The notes under the pieces were generated by a model that saw only the letters and a list, made by a program, of their open reading frames with translations, was not told the DNA's origin and searched no databases. Position numbers and translations under genes: made by a program. This document shows, one piece after another, positions 1-8,133 of a stretch of DNA of 64,000 nt. Source of the stretch: Ornithinibacillus bavariensis (GTDB lineage: Bacteria; Bacillota; Bacilli; Bacillales; Amphibacillaceae); NCBI RefSeq assembly GCF_050433565.1, contig NZ_JBNPWZ010000005.1:62001-126000 (forward strand), read 5' to 3'. Numbering within the stretch: position 1 is the stretch's first letter; every line of letters begins with the position of its first letter.

Positions 1-314
1 AAATGGAAGATTTAGTGAAGGCTCCTCTTTTGGACAACTACCAAGCAGAAATACAAAATATAGATTTTCAGTTTAGAGAGGGAACAGCTTATTCGTATGA
101 GGAGCTAGAGGAGGTTAAGGTGTATCTCAGAGAATCCGAAGCAGGGGAGGGAGCAGTGAATGCAGTAAACGATGTGGTTATCGATACAAGGGAGGAAAAC
201 CCTAGTTCAAAAGCAAAGGATGTAGATGTTCAAGGGATGGAAACCTTGCTAAGACAAATCTGGGAATTATCAGATAAGAAATTAACTGTTATTTGGGAGG
301 GAGGGGCATCTTGA
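1..314 (+). CDS. spoIIIAF: SpoIIIAF, C-terminal part (cut by window start)
   Basis: The reading frame is open from the left edge to a TGA at 312-314, so only the last ~103 residues are present and the start lies outside the window. The visible part is a soluble, acidic domain ending in a beta-strand-like VIWEGG segment. The assignment rests mainly on position: it is followed without a gap by spoIIIAG and spoIIIAH, the last genes of the sporulation spoIIIA operon. In B. subtilis, SpoIIIAF is a mother-cell membrane component of the SpoIIIA-SpoIIQ channel joining mother cell and forespore. The spoIIIAG TTG start overlaps this stop codon, suggesting translational coupling. Confidence 0.85.
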   Translation, partial: MEDLVKAPLLDNYQAEIQNIDFQFREGTAYSYEELEEVKVYLRESEAGEGAVNAVNDVVIDTREENPSSKAKDVDVQGMETLLRQIWELSDKKLTVIWEGGAS

Positions 315-934
315 TAAAAAAAATACAAGAATTCCTAAAGGAAAAAATAAATGGCTCAAAAAAAACCACCTATATTCTAATTATTGGGCTGGCAGCATTG
401 CTTATAATCCTAGTGGGAAACATCTTTTCTACCCCATCCCAGAATGAACTAGGACAAGAAGTACCGAGAATGAAACTGGAAACAGATGCTGAATCGGCTG
501 AAGTAAGTTCCCATGAATCGAAAACGACATCTAACATTCAAGAGCTTGAAATTAATTATAAGAAGCAATTAGAGGATATGTTAGAAAAAATAAATGGCGT
601 CTCTGAGGTAGAAGTAATGGTCAATCTAGATTCTACTGATGTAAAAGTTTATGAAAAAAATCTAATTAAAGGACAACAGCATACAGAGGAAAATGATAAA
701 AATGGCGGGACAAGACAAATTGAAGATAACACAGAAGAATCGCAAACTGTTTTAATTAGACAAGGTGACCAAGAGACACCTATCTTAGTACAAACAAAAA
801 AACCTAAGGTAAGAGGGGTATTCGTAGTAGCAAAGGGTGTTGAAAAAGCTACCGTAAAACAGTGGGTTGTAGAAGCTGTTTCGAGAGTACTAGATGTTCC
901 CACACATCGAGTTTCTGTAATGCCTAAAAATTAA
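311..934 (+). CDS. spoIIIAG: Stage III sporulation protein AG
   Basis: Ring-forming component of the SpoIIIA-SpoIIQ channel in the engulfed forespore's outer membrane, expressed in the mother cell. The TTG at 311 is preferred over the longer TTG-initiated frame at 293 because the purine-rich run GGGAGGGAGGGG lies just upstream of it. The product of about 207 residues has a short cytoplasmic N-terminus, one hydrophobic segment at about residues 20-38, then a variable linker and a C-terminal ring-building domain of the YscJ/FliF-like type. It overlaps spoIIIAF and is followed 13 bases later by spoIIIAH, so the three are one operon. Family and neighbours agree; only the exact start is open. Confidence 0.92.
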   Translation: MIKKIQEFLKEKINGSKKTTYILIIGLAALLIILVGNIFSTPSQNELGQEVPRMKLETDAESAEVSSHESKTTSNIQELEINYKKQLEDMLEKINGVSEVEVMVNLDSTDVKVYEKNLIKGQQHTEENDKNGGTRQIEDNTEESQTVLIRQGDQETPILVQTKKPKVRGVFVVAKGVEKATVKQWVVEAVSRVLDVPTHRVSVMPKN

Positions 935-947
935 GGAGGATGAACGA

Positions 948-1490
948 ATGTTGAAAAAACAAACAGTATGGTTGTTAACAATGCTAAGCTTAATGATTGT
1001 GTTGAGTGTGTATTATATGACCTCGAAACCGGAAGATTTTGCTTATCTAGATTCAGGAAAGAAAGATGATACAGAAGAAACATCATCAAATACAACAGAT
1101 GAAAAAGCAGGTGTTGACGTACAGCCAGGTGGAAATGAATTATTTGCTTCATTACGATTAGAAGTACAAGATAAAAGAAGTATGAAATTAGATAGATTGA
1201 AAGATATTGTAGCCAATGGAAATGCAAGTGCAGAGGAAAAGAAACAGGCATATGATGAAATGGATGTCATTGAAGCAACAACAGCTAAGGAAAATATTCT
1301 GGAAGATTCAATCGCTGCTTCTGCAGAATATCAAGACGTTTTAGTTCGTTATGATGAAGATGTTGTTCATGTTCATGTTCAAGTGGACGAGATCTCCAAA
1401 AAAGAAGTACTAAATATTATGCAGATGGTACGCGATGAATTTGGAGAAGTTACCGTAAATGTAGTCCACGAACCGATTACAGAAAGCTAG
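948..1490 (+). CDS. spoIIIAH: Stage III sporulation protein AH
   Basis: Mother-cell membrane protein whose extracellular domain binds forespore SpoIIQ across the intermembrane space. The ATG at 948 follows a good AAGGAGG site. The 180-residue product has one N-terminal membrane segment (about residues 7-24), an acidic low-complexity linker, and a C-terminal YscJ/FliF-like domain from about residue 85, matching the family layout; it is somewhat shorter than the B. subtilis protein, mostly in the linker. It is the last gene of the spoIIIA operon here and is followed by a terminator hairpin. Confidence 0.95.
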   Translation: MLKKQTVWLLTMLSLMIVLSVYYMTSKPEDFAYLDSGKKDDTEETSSNTTDEKAGVDVQPGGNELFASLRLEVQDKRSMKLDRLKDIVANGNASAEEKKQAYDEMDVIEATTAKENILEDSIAASAEYQDVLVRYDEDVVHVHVQVDEISKKEVLNIMQMVRDEFGEVTVNVVHEPITES

Positions 1491-1508
1491 ATTAATAGTA
1501 AACTTTAG

Positions 1509-1543
1509 CATCAAGTCTTAAGTGACTTGATGTTTTGTTTTGT
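1509..1543 (+). terminator. Terminator after spoIIIAH
   Basis: Perfect 9-bp stem (CATCAAGTC / GACTTGATG) with a 6-base loop, followed by a T-rich tract. It lies 19 bases past the spoIIIAH stop and closes the spoIIIA operon. Confidence 0.85.
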
Positions 1544-1949
1544 CTAGTATTAGGATTTATTATGATAATCTAGTATGGTACGAAGGTTGTAAGCTAGTTG
1601 CAGTGACAAACGTGGGTAGGGATAGGACAAACATCATTAATTTCAACTTATTATAGTTTAATGATTAAAAGATAAAAGCTGTACCTAAGAACTAATATTT
1701 TTCCGCGTAGTAAACTTTCGCTACAGACTTTACATTAAAAAAGGCAAAATAGTATCCACAAGATAACTATTTTATGCTATCAATAGTATCATTCGCCAAG
1801 ACACTGGTATCTTGTTATAATCAAGAATGTGAAAGCGTTTCAATTATGAGTTTTTACTTAATTGTTGAAGTTTTCCTTATAGTTATCGTAAAATATTAAG
1901 AGGAGTTATTAGTACCTAATTATAAATCGAGTTAAGGGAGTGCTATAAT
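1544..1949 (+). promoter_or_regulatory. accB upstream region: -10 box and possible cre site
   Basis: About 400 bases without an open gene. A perfect TATAAT lies at 1816-1821; the -35 18 bases upstream (TTCGCC, 1792-1797) is weak. Immediately downstream, at 1830-1843, TGAAAGCGTTTCAA matches the CcpA cre consensus TGWAANCGNTNWCA at 12 of 14 positions. It would overlap the transcription start expected from this -10. The rest of the interval (1544-1790) is AT-rich and shows nothing I can name. No riboswitch or FapR-like repeat was recognised. Confidence 0.5.
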
Positions 1950-2447
1950 TTGTTAAAAGTACAAGAAATTCGTGAAATAATAAAACTAGTTGATCAATCG
2001 TCTTTAAATGAATTTACTTATGAAACAAATGGAACAAAGGTTTCAATGAAAAAATTACCAGAGGGTGTTGCAGTACAAGCAAATCCTGTTGTCCATGTGG
2101 AGAAGGAAATATCTCCTGTTGCTGTAGAAAAACAACCTGTACAAGCCGTGAAAGAAGAAATAGTAGAGAAACAAGAAGTATCTGTTCAGTCAAATTCTGT
2201 AGATTATGACCATGAAATAACATCCCCAATGGTTGGTACATTCTATAGTTCACCAAGTCCTGATAGTGAACCATTTGTATCAATTGGAAGTTCTGTTTCA
2301 AAAGAGACAGTCGTATGTATTGTAGAGGCAATGAAATTATTCAACGAAATTGAAGCAGAAGTGTCAGGTGAGATTGTTGAAGTATTAGTAGAAAATGGGG
2401 AGCTAGTAGAATACGGTCAGCCACTATTTAGAGTAAAAACGAAATAA
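1950..2447 (+). CDS. accB: Biotin carboxyl carrier protein of acetyl-CoA carboxylase
   Basis: Carries the biotin that shuttles carboxyl groups from biotin carboxylase to the carboxyltransferase in the first step of fatty acid synthesis. The 165-residue protein has the usual three parts: a short N-terminal domain, a charged and flexible linker with many Val/Glu/Lys, and a C-terminal biotinyl domain. The biotinylated lysine is in the motif VEAMKLF (about residue 130). The TTG start at 1950 follows AAGGGAG. accC begins 15 bases after the stop, so the pair is an accBC operon. The same subunits could also serve the acyl-CoA carboxyltransferase at 25171-26727, but that is inference. Confidence 0.96.
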   Translation: MLKVQEIREIIKLVDQSSLNEFTYETNGTKVSMKKLPEGVAVQANPVVHVEKEISPVAVEKQPVQAVKEEIVEKQEVSVQSNSVDYDHEITSPMVGTFYSSPSPDSEPFVSIGSSVSKETVVCIVEAMKLFNEIEAEVSGEIVEVLVENGELVEYGQPLFRVKTK

Positions 2448-2462
2448 GGGGACGTGCTTAAT

Positions 2463-3824
2463 ATGATTAAGAAATTGCTTATTGCTAATAGAGGAGAAAT
2501 AGCTGTCCGGATTATTCGTGCATGTAAGGAAATGGGTATTGCAACAGTAGCAGTATACTCTGAGGCTGATAAAGAAGCACTACATGTACAGTTAGCTGAT
2601 GAAGCTTATTGTATTGGACCAAAGTCAAGTAAGGATAGTTATTTAAATTTCACCAATATCATGAGTGTTGCTATATCTACCAATGTAGATGCAATTCACC
2701 CAGGCTATGGTTTCCTTGCTGAAAATGCTGATTTTGCAGAGATTTGTAAGGCATGTAATATTACATTTGTCGGACCAACACCTGAAGCGATTCAGAAGAT
2801 GGGAATCAAAGATGTTGCTAGAGAAACGATGAAATCAGCTAATGTTCCAATTGTACCAGGTTCTGATGGTATTATTGAGAGTGAAGAAGAGGCAATACAA
2901 ATTGCTGAAACAATTGGATATCCTGTTATTATCAAGGCCACTGCAGGTGGTGGTGGTAAAGGGATTCGCGTAGCAAGATCTGAAGAGGACTTAATTAAGG
3001 GTATCCGTATTACCCAAAAAGAAGCAGAAACTGCATTTGGAAATCCAGGTGTATACTTAGAAAAGTTTATTGAAGATTTTCGCCATGTCGAAATACAAGT
3101 ATTAGCTGATACCCATGGAAATGTCGTTCATTTAGGGGAAAGAGATTGTAGTATCCAGCGTAGGCTGCAGAAATTAATTGAAGAAACACCATCTCCAGCG
3201 CTAAATGATGAAATTCGTGCTAAAATGGGAGGAGCGGCAGTTCAAGCTGCCAAAGCAGTTAATTATGTCGGAGCAGGCACAATAGAGTTTATTTTTGATC
3301 GTAAGACTAAAGATTTCTATTTCATGGAAATGAATACAAGAATTCAGGTAGAACACCCTGTTACAGAAATGGTGACAGGAATTGATTTAATTAAAGAACA
3401 AATCAAGATAGCAAATGGAGAGAAGCTTTCCTTTACACAAGAAGATGTTACCTTTGACGGATGGGCAATTGAATGCCGTATCAATGCAGAGCATCCTTTT
3501 AAGAATTTTATGCCATCACCTGGGAAAATTAATATGTACCTACCACCGGGTGGTTTAGGTGTTCGGGTAGATTCTGCAGCGTATCCAGGGTATGCAATAC
3601 CTCCATATTATGATTCCATGATAGCTAAGCTAATCACATATGGTGCAACAAGAGATGAGGCAATTGCTAAGATGAAACGCGCTCTTGATGAGTTCCTAGT
3701 AGAAGGTGTGCATACCACTATCCCATTTCATCGCCTAATTATGGATCATGAAGTATTTATTCATGGTGATTTTAACACAAACTTTTTAGAAGAAAACCCT
3801 ATTGCTGAACCGAGCCAAGAATAA
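2463..3824 (+). CDS. accC: Biotin carboxylase of acetyl-CoA carboxylase
   Basis: ATP-dependent carboxylation of biotin on AccB. The ATG at 2463 is chosen over the upstream GTG at 2454 because the AAGGGG site is too close to the GTG and the family begins MIKKLLIANRGEIA. The 453-residue length is normal. Visible are the N-terminal biotin-carboxylase fold (ANRGEIA, residues 8-14), the ATP-grasp glycine loop (KATAGGGGKG, around residue 160), the metal and substrate site (EMNTRIQVEHPVTE, around 287) and the C-terminal domain. Cotranscribed with accB. Confidence 0.97.
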   Translation: MIKKLLIANRGEIAVRIIRACKEMGIATVAVYSEADKEALHVQLADEAYCIGPKSSKDSYLNFTNIMSVAISTNVDAIHPGYGFLAENADFAEICKACNITFVGPTPEAIQKMGIKDVARETMKSANVPIVPGSDGIIESEEEAIQIAETIGYPVIIKATAGGGGKGIRVARSEEDLIKGIRITQKEAETAFGNPGVYLEKFIEDFRHVEIQVLADTHGNVVHLGERDCSIQRRLQKLIEETPSPALNDEIRAKMGGAAVQAAKAVNYVGAGTIEFIFDRKTKDFYFMEMNTRIQVEHPVTEMVTGIDLIKEQIKIANGEKLSFTQEDVTFDGWAIECRINAEHPFKNFMPSPGKINMYLPPGGLGVRVDSAAYPGYAIPPYYDSMIAKLITYGATRDEAIAKMKRALDEFLVEGVHTTIPFHRLIMDHEVFIHGDFNTNFLEENPIAEPSQE

Positions 3825-3860
3825 TCGACTGGAACCCCAATTATGAAGAGGAGTGAAAGT

Positions 3861-4256
3861 ATGGCTGAACAACCGTTAGTGAATATGAGTGATGATACTG
3901 GACTTGGAAGAGTTGAAATTGCTCCAGAGGTAATTGAAGTAATTGCAGGTATCGCAGCATCTGAAGTAGAAGGATTGTCTAATATGCGTGGTAACTTTGC
4001 AACAGGAGTTGTAGAAAAGTTCGGGAAAAAATCTCATAGTAAAGGTGTAAAAGTTGAGCTTACCAATGATGGTATCATTATTGATTTATTTGTAGTATTG
4101 AACTTTGGGGTAACTATACCAGAGGTTGCTGGAAAGATTCAATCCAATATCCGTCAAACGTTAAAAAACATGACATCCCTTGACGTAGCAGAGGTAAATG
4201 TTCATGTCGTTGGCGTTCAAATGGAAAAAAATAATAACGAAGACGTAACAGAATAA
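3861..4256 (+). CDS. yqhY: Asp23/Gls24 family protein YqhY
   Basis: Small soluble protein of the Asp23/Gls24 (alkaline-shock) family. In B. subtilis yqhY also lies directly after accBC, and its loss is linked to disturbed acetyl-CoA carboxylase activity, so a role in tuning lipid synthesis is likely but unproven here. The ATG at 3861 (MAEQPL) has a GAGGAG site eight bases upstream; the in-frame ATG at 3843 has none. The 131 residues include the family core from about residue 20 (EIAPEVIEVIAGIAASEVEG). A strong terminator begins at its stop codon, so it ends the accBC-yqhY unit. Confidence 0.92.
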   Translation: MAEQPLVNMSDDTGLGRVEIAPEVIEVIAGIAASEVEGLSNMRGNFATGVVEKFGKKSHSKGVKVELTNDGIIIDLFVVLNFGVTIPEVAGKIQSNIRQTLKNMTSLDVAEVNVHVVGVQMEKNNNEDVTE

Positions 4257-4316
4257 GAGGATGTCCCATACGAATGCTGACTATTAGTAGTCGTTTTCTA
4301 TGGGATATCCTCTTTC
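4256..4316 (+). terminator. Terminator after yqhY
   Basis: Long hairpin starting in the yqhY stop: AGAGGATGTCCCATA (about 4257-4271) pairs with TATGGGATATCCTCT (4299-4313) with one mismatch, followed by TTCTCTTT. Confidence 0.8.
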
Positions 4317-4397
4317 TCTTTAAAAATATGGGAGTTTGTGGCGCGTGTTTCATAATCATGTTATTATTTGGAAGAGATTATTAAAGGAGTAATGTAA

Positions 4398-4778
4398 ATG
4401 AAACGACATGCTGCAAGAGAAAAAGCATTTCAATTATTATTTCAATTAGACTTATTAGATGAAGATGTGGAGATAACTATTCAAGAAAGACTGGAGGAAG
4501 AGGAACAGGACGAATTTCTTGTTCATCTAGTGAACGGTGTTGTAAGACATAAACAAGATATTGACAACGTTCTAGCAGAAAATCTAGAAAATTGGTCACT
4601 TCCTCGACTACCAGCAGTTGAAAAGACGGTATTAAGAATTGCTACATTTGAAATTAACTTTTTAGAGGATGTTCCGACAAATGTATCAATTAATGAAGCA
4701 GTGGAGATTGCAAACCGTTATGGAGATGAAAAATCAGGCAAATTTGTTAATGGGGTGCTTTCAAAAATTATAAAATAG
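4398..4778 (+). CDS. nusB: Transcription antitermination factor NusB
   Basis: Binds boxA RNA with NusE (S10) and supports antitermination, mainly in rRNA operons. The 126-residue all-helical protein starts MKRHAAREKAFQLLFQ, the typical family opening, and ends with the conserved NEAVEIANRYGDEKSGKFVNGVL segment in the last 30 residues. The ATG at 4398 is preceded by AAAGGAG. It heads a close-packed run of genes (nusB-folD-xseA-xseB-ispA-tlyA) as in other Bacillaceae. Confidence 0.97.
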   Translation: MKRHAAREKAFQLLFQLDLLDEDVEITIQERLEEEEQDEFLVHLVNGVVRHKQDIDNVLAENLENWSLPRLPAVEKTVLRIATFEINFLEDVPTNVSINEAVEIANRYGDEKSGKFVNGVLSKIIK

Positions 4779-4799
4779 TGAGTAGAGGGGGAGATAGAA

Positions 4800-5651
4800 A
4801 TGACAGCAGAGATCCTAAACGGAAAAGAATTGTCAATGGAATTGAAACAAAGCATGAAAGAAGAAGTTGCCTTACTACACAAACAAAATATAAAACCGCA
4901 TTTGAGTGTGGTGTTAGTCGGGAATAACCCAGCTTCTAGATCCTATGTGAACGGCAAAAAGCGTGCTTCAGAGGAAATTGGCATGAGCTCTGAAATTATT
5001 GAACTTCCTGAATCTATTTCACAAAATGAGTTATTAGATGTAATTTCTCAACTAAATAACGATAATCGTGTTCACGGGATTCTGGTCCAGCTACCACTAC
5101 CAAAGCATATCGATGTCCAGCAAATAATTGAGGCGATCAATCCTAAAAAGGATGTAGACGGTTTTCATCCGATTAATATCGGAAGAATGATGACAGGGCA
5201 GGACACCTTCCTACCGTGTACGCCTTTTGGTATCATCCAAATGCTGCATTCAAGGAATATTCCGATTGCCGGACAGCATGCTGTTATCATTGGACGCAGT
5301 AATATTGTTGGTAAGCCTGTAGGTCAATTATTATTAAATGAAAATGCCACGGTAACCTATTGTCATTCCAAAACAAAGGATATGAAGTCGATTACTAAAT
5401 TAGCCGATATCTTAATTGTAGCTGTTGGTCGAGCAAATATGATTGACAAAGATTATATAAAAGATGGGGCAGTAGTTATCGATGTTGGAATTAATCGTTT
5501 AGATGATGGTTCATTAACTGGGGATGTAGACTTTGATAGTGCAAGCGAAAAAGCATCCTATATTACACCAGTTCCAAAAGGTGTTGGTCCAATGACAATT
5601 ACCATGTTATTACAAAACACCATTAAAGCTGCAAAAGGTATGGTAAAATGA
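4800..5651 (+). CDS. folD: Bifunctional methylenetetrahydrofolate dehydrogenase/cyclohydrolase
   Basis: Interconverts 5,10-methylene- and 10-formyl-tetrahydrofolate with NADP, feeding purine and formyl-methionine synthesis. The 283-residue length is standard. Motifs seen: SYVNGKKRA with the catalytic lysine (around 56), VQLPLPKH (around 99), the PCTPFGI segment (around 140), and the Rossmann-fold nucleotide site VIIGRSNIVGKP (around 164). The stop overlaps the start of xseA by four bases (ATGA), indicating coupled translation. Confidence 0.97.
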   Translation: MTAEILNGKELSMELKQSMKEEVALLHKQNIKPHLSVVLVGNNPASRSYVNGKKRASEEIGMSSEIIELPESISQNELLDVISQLNNDNRVHGILVQLPLPKHIDVQQIIEAINPKKDVDGFHPINIGRMMTGQDTFLPCTPFGIIQMLHSRNIPIAGQHAVIIGRSNIVGKPVGQLLLNENATVTYCHSKTKDMKSITKLADILIVAVGRANMIDKDYIKDGAVVIDVGINRLDDGSLTGDVDFDSASEKASYITPVPKGVGPMTITMLLQNTIKAAKGMVK

Positions 5652-6997
5652 GCGACAAATATTTAACGGTTACTGCTTTAACGCGTTATTTAAAACGAAA
5701 ACTTGATACAGACCCTCACCTTCGAAGTATTTGGCTAAAAGGTGAAATTTCGAACTTCAAATTGCATTCGCGTGGTCATATGTATTTAACAATAAAAGAT
5801 GATCAAGCTCGAATAAATGCAGTTATGTTCGCAGGAAATAATCGATACTTAAAATTTAAACCTGAGGATGGAATGAAGGTGCTTATCCGCGGGGAGATTA
5901 GTTTATTTGAAGCTGCGGGACAATATCAGTTGTATATTCAACAAATGGAGCCAGATGGTGTTGGGTCGTTGTATTTAGCGTTCGAACAATTAAAAGAGAA
6001 GCTCCGCAATCAAGGATACTTTGATCCATTACATAAAAGAGAAATTCCTAAATTTCCTCAACACATTGGTGTCATCACTTCCCCAACGGGTGCTGCAGTA
6101 CGGGATATACTTTCCACAATTAAGAGAAGGTATCCAATTGTACAAATTACAGTTCTTCCAGTATTAGTACAAGGAATTAATGCAGCAAAGTCAATTGCGA
6201 ATACAATCGAAAAAGCAAATCAAATGGCTGATTTTGATGTTATTATTTTAGGGCGTGGTGGTGGTTCGATTGAAGAATTGTGGAGTTTTAATGAGGAAAT
6301 TGTAGCTGATGCTATTTTTAAATCGACTATACCGATTATTTCTGCTGTCGGTCACGAAACGGATGTTACGATCAGTGATTATGTAGCTGATTTACGGGCA
6401 CCAACACCAACCGGCGCTGCTGAGTTAGCTGTTCCTTCTCGATTGGAATTAGCAGATAAAATTTCTAAATTAAGACAATCATTACATAGCCTAATGGCAT
6501 TACAACTTAAGCATCATCAGAATCATTTAAATCGTTTAGTTCAATCCTATGCTTTTAAGTATCCTGAACATCTACTAAGGCAAAAGGAGCTGGAGTTAGA
6601 CAATAAACGAGAACAAATCGATCGAGCTATGCAGCGGATATTGCATAACAAAAATGAGCGATATAACAATTTTTCAACCCGACTTTTAACGCAACATCCT
6701 AAACGACAGCTAGACCATGCAATAAAACAGTTAAATCAACTTATAAAGCAAAACAACCAAGCGATGAAGCAAATTGTAGAAAGAGATACCGTAAAGCTTG
6801 GAAGATCGTTAGAAAAACTGACGTTGCTAAATCCACTAGAAATTATGAAAAGAGGATTTGCGATACCTTATACCCAATCAGGTGATATAATTAAGTCAAG
6901 AACACAAGTAAACACATCCGATCAAATAAGTATTCACTTAAAGGATGGAGTATTGACATGTGAGGTTACGGAGGTTAAGGAGATCAATCATGGATAA
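5648..6997 (+). CDS. xseA: Exodeoxyribonuclease VII large subunit
   Basis: Large subunit of the single-strand-specific ExoVII nuclease. The 449-residue protein has an N-terminal OB-fold (about residues 1-105), a central catalytic domain with the conserved IGVITSPTGAAVRDI (around 140), GRGGGSIEELWSFN (around 203) and SAVGHETD (around 237) motifs, and a long C-terminal coiled coil (about 270-400) that binds XseB. It overlaps folD by four bases and xseB by eight, consistent with one operon. Confidence 0.97.
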   Translation: MSDKYLTVTALTRYLKRKLDTDPHLRSIWLKGEISNFKLHSRGHMYLTIKDDQARINAVMFAGNNRYLKFKPEDGMKVLIRGEISLFEAAGQYQLYIQQMEPDGVGSLYLAFEQLKEKLRNQGYFDPLHKREIPKFPQHIGVITSPTGAAVRDILSTIKRRYPIVQITVLPVLVQGINAAKSIANTIEKANQMADFDVIILGRGGGSIEELWSFNEEIVADAIFKSTIPIISAVGHETDVTISDYVADLRAPTPTGAAELAVPSRLELADKISKLRQSLHSLMALQLKHHQNHLNRLVQSYAFKYPEHLLRQKELELDNKREQIDRAMQRILHNKNERYNNFSTRLLTQHPKRQLDHAIKQLNQLIKQNNQAMKQIVERDTVKLGRSLEKLTLLNPLEIMKRGFAIPYTQSGDIIKSRTQVNTSDQISIHLKDGVLTCEVTEVKEINHG

Positions 6998-7229
6998 TAT
7001 AAAGGAATTAAGCTTTGAGAAAGCGATGGAGAAATTAGAAGAGATTATTGAAAAATTAGAGGAGGGTGATGTACCGCTTGAAAAGGCAATATCCTATTAC
7101 CAGGATGGTATGTTACTTTCTAAATTATGCGGTGATAAGCTATCTCATATCCAAGAGAAAATGGTAAAAATTATGAATGAACAAGGTGAATTAGTCCCTT
7201 TTGATTTGCAGGAGGATGAAAAAGAGTGA
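6990..7229 (+). CDS. xseB: Exodeoxyribonuclease VII small subunit
   Basis: Small helical subunit that wraps the XseA coiled coil. The ATG at 6990 follows AAGGAG and gives 79 residues with the family pattern SFEKAMEKLEEIIEKLEEG and the PLEKAISYYQDGM segment. The longer frame from 6960 lies inside xseA and has no ribosome site. The end overlaps the ispA GTG start by four bases. Confidence 0.95.
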   Translation: MDNIKELSFEKAMEKLEEIIEKLEEGDVPLEKAISYYQDGMLLSKLCGDKLSHIQEKMVKIMNEQGELVPFDLQEDEKE

Positions 7230-8110
7230 AGCAATTATTAGAAGGCTATATCGAATCGAATCAGCAGCTGTTTCTAGATAAAGTAAAAGAACACTTTAAA
7301 CCTTTAACTATTCCAGAACAGCTCAAAAAATCTATGCTTTACTCTTTAGAAGCTGGCGGTAAGAGACTTAGACCAATTTTACTAAGAGCAAGCTTTGAAA
7401 CCTATTCCCCTAACGTAGAAAAGACCTATAGTACGCAAACTGCTTTAGAAATGATCCATACGTACTCTTTAATCCATGATGATTTACCTGCAATGGATGA
7501 CGATTCTTATCGACGTGGACTGCTTACCAATCATAAAGTCTTTGGTGAGGCAACTGCCATTCTTGCTGGGGACGGTTTATTAACATATAGCTTTGAAATT
7601 ATTGCAAATGATCCTTTATTATCTGAGGTAGAAAAGGTATATATTCTTAGAGAATTAGCTCGTGCTAGTGGTCCAAGTGGTATGGTAGCTGGACAAATTT
7701 TAGATATGGAAGCTGAGAATCAGAGTGTCAATTTGGAACAATTAGAAAAGATTCATGCTCTAAAAACAGGAGAGCTTCTCCGGTTTGCAGTTTCTGCAGG
7801 TGCCTTTTTAGGGAATGCTACAGAAGAACAAATTCAGCATCTAGAGCAATTTGCCTATTATTTAGGTCTTATTTTTCAAGTTCAGGATGATATTCTTGAT
7901 GTAACTGGGGATGAAGGAAAGCTTGGGAAGGCTGTAGGTAGCGACGAATCGAATCATAAAAGTACCTATCCAAAGCTATTAGGGCTTGATGGCGCCATAG
8001 AAATGAAAAAAAGATATACCGAAAAAGCCATGGAGCTTTTAAAACATGCTAACGCCAATACTTCTCGATTAGCAGAGTTGACCACGTATTTTAGTGAACG
8101 TGACCATTAA
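7226..8110 (+). CDS. ispA: Geranyl/farnesyl diphosphate synthase (IspA-type)
   Basis: Short-chain prenyl diphosphate synthase that condenses isopentenyl with allylic diphosphates to make farnesyl diphosphate. The 294-residue protein shows the first aspartate-rich motif HDDLPAMDDD (around residue 88) and the second, QVQDDILDVTGD (around 220), plus GGKRLRP (around 46) for diphosphate binding. The start is GTG at 7226. In B. subtilis the next gene is dxs, for the isoprenoid precursor pathway; here tlyA follows after only 23 bases, so dxs is missing from this place. Confidence 0.95.
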   Translation: MKQLLEGYIESNQQLFLDKVKEHFKPLTIPEQLKKSMLYSLEAGGKRLRPILLRASFETYSPNVEKTYSTQTALEMIHTYSLIHDDLPAMDDDSYRRGLLTNHKVFGEATAILAGDGLLTYSFEIIANDPLLSEVEKVYILRELARASGPSGMVAGQILDMEAENQSVNLEQLEKIHALKTGELLRFAVSAGAFLGNATEEQIQHLEQFAYYLGLIFQVQDDILDVTGDEGKLGKAVGSDESNHKSTYPKLLGLDGAIEMKKRYTEKAMELLKHANANTSRLAELTTYFSERDH

Positions 8111-8133
8111 CATCAGAAAAGGATTTTTCAACC

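Noticed and set aside
649..903. Reverse-strand frame opposite spoIIIAG, and similar long antisense frames opposite accB, bkdAB, recN-region and other genes
   Set aside because: They are shadows of well-supported genes, without ribosome sites or family patterns.
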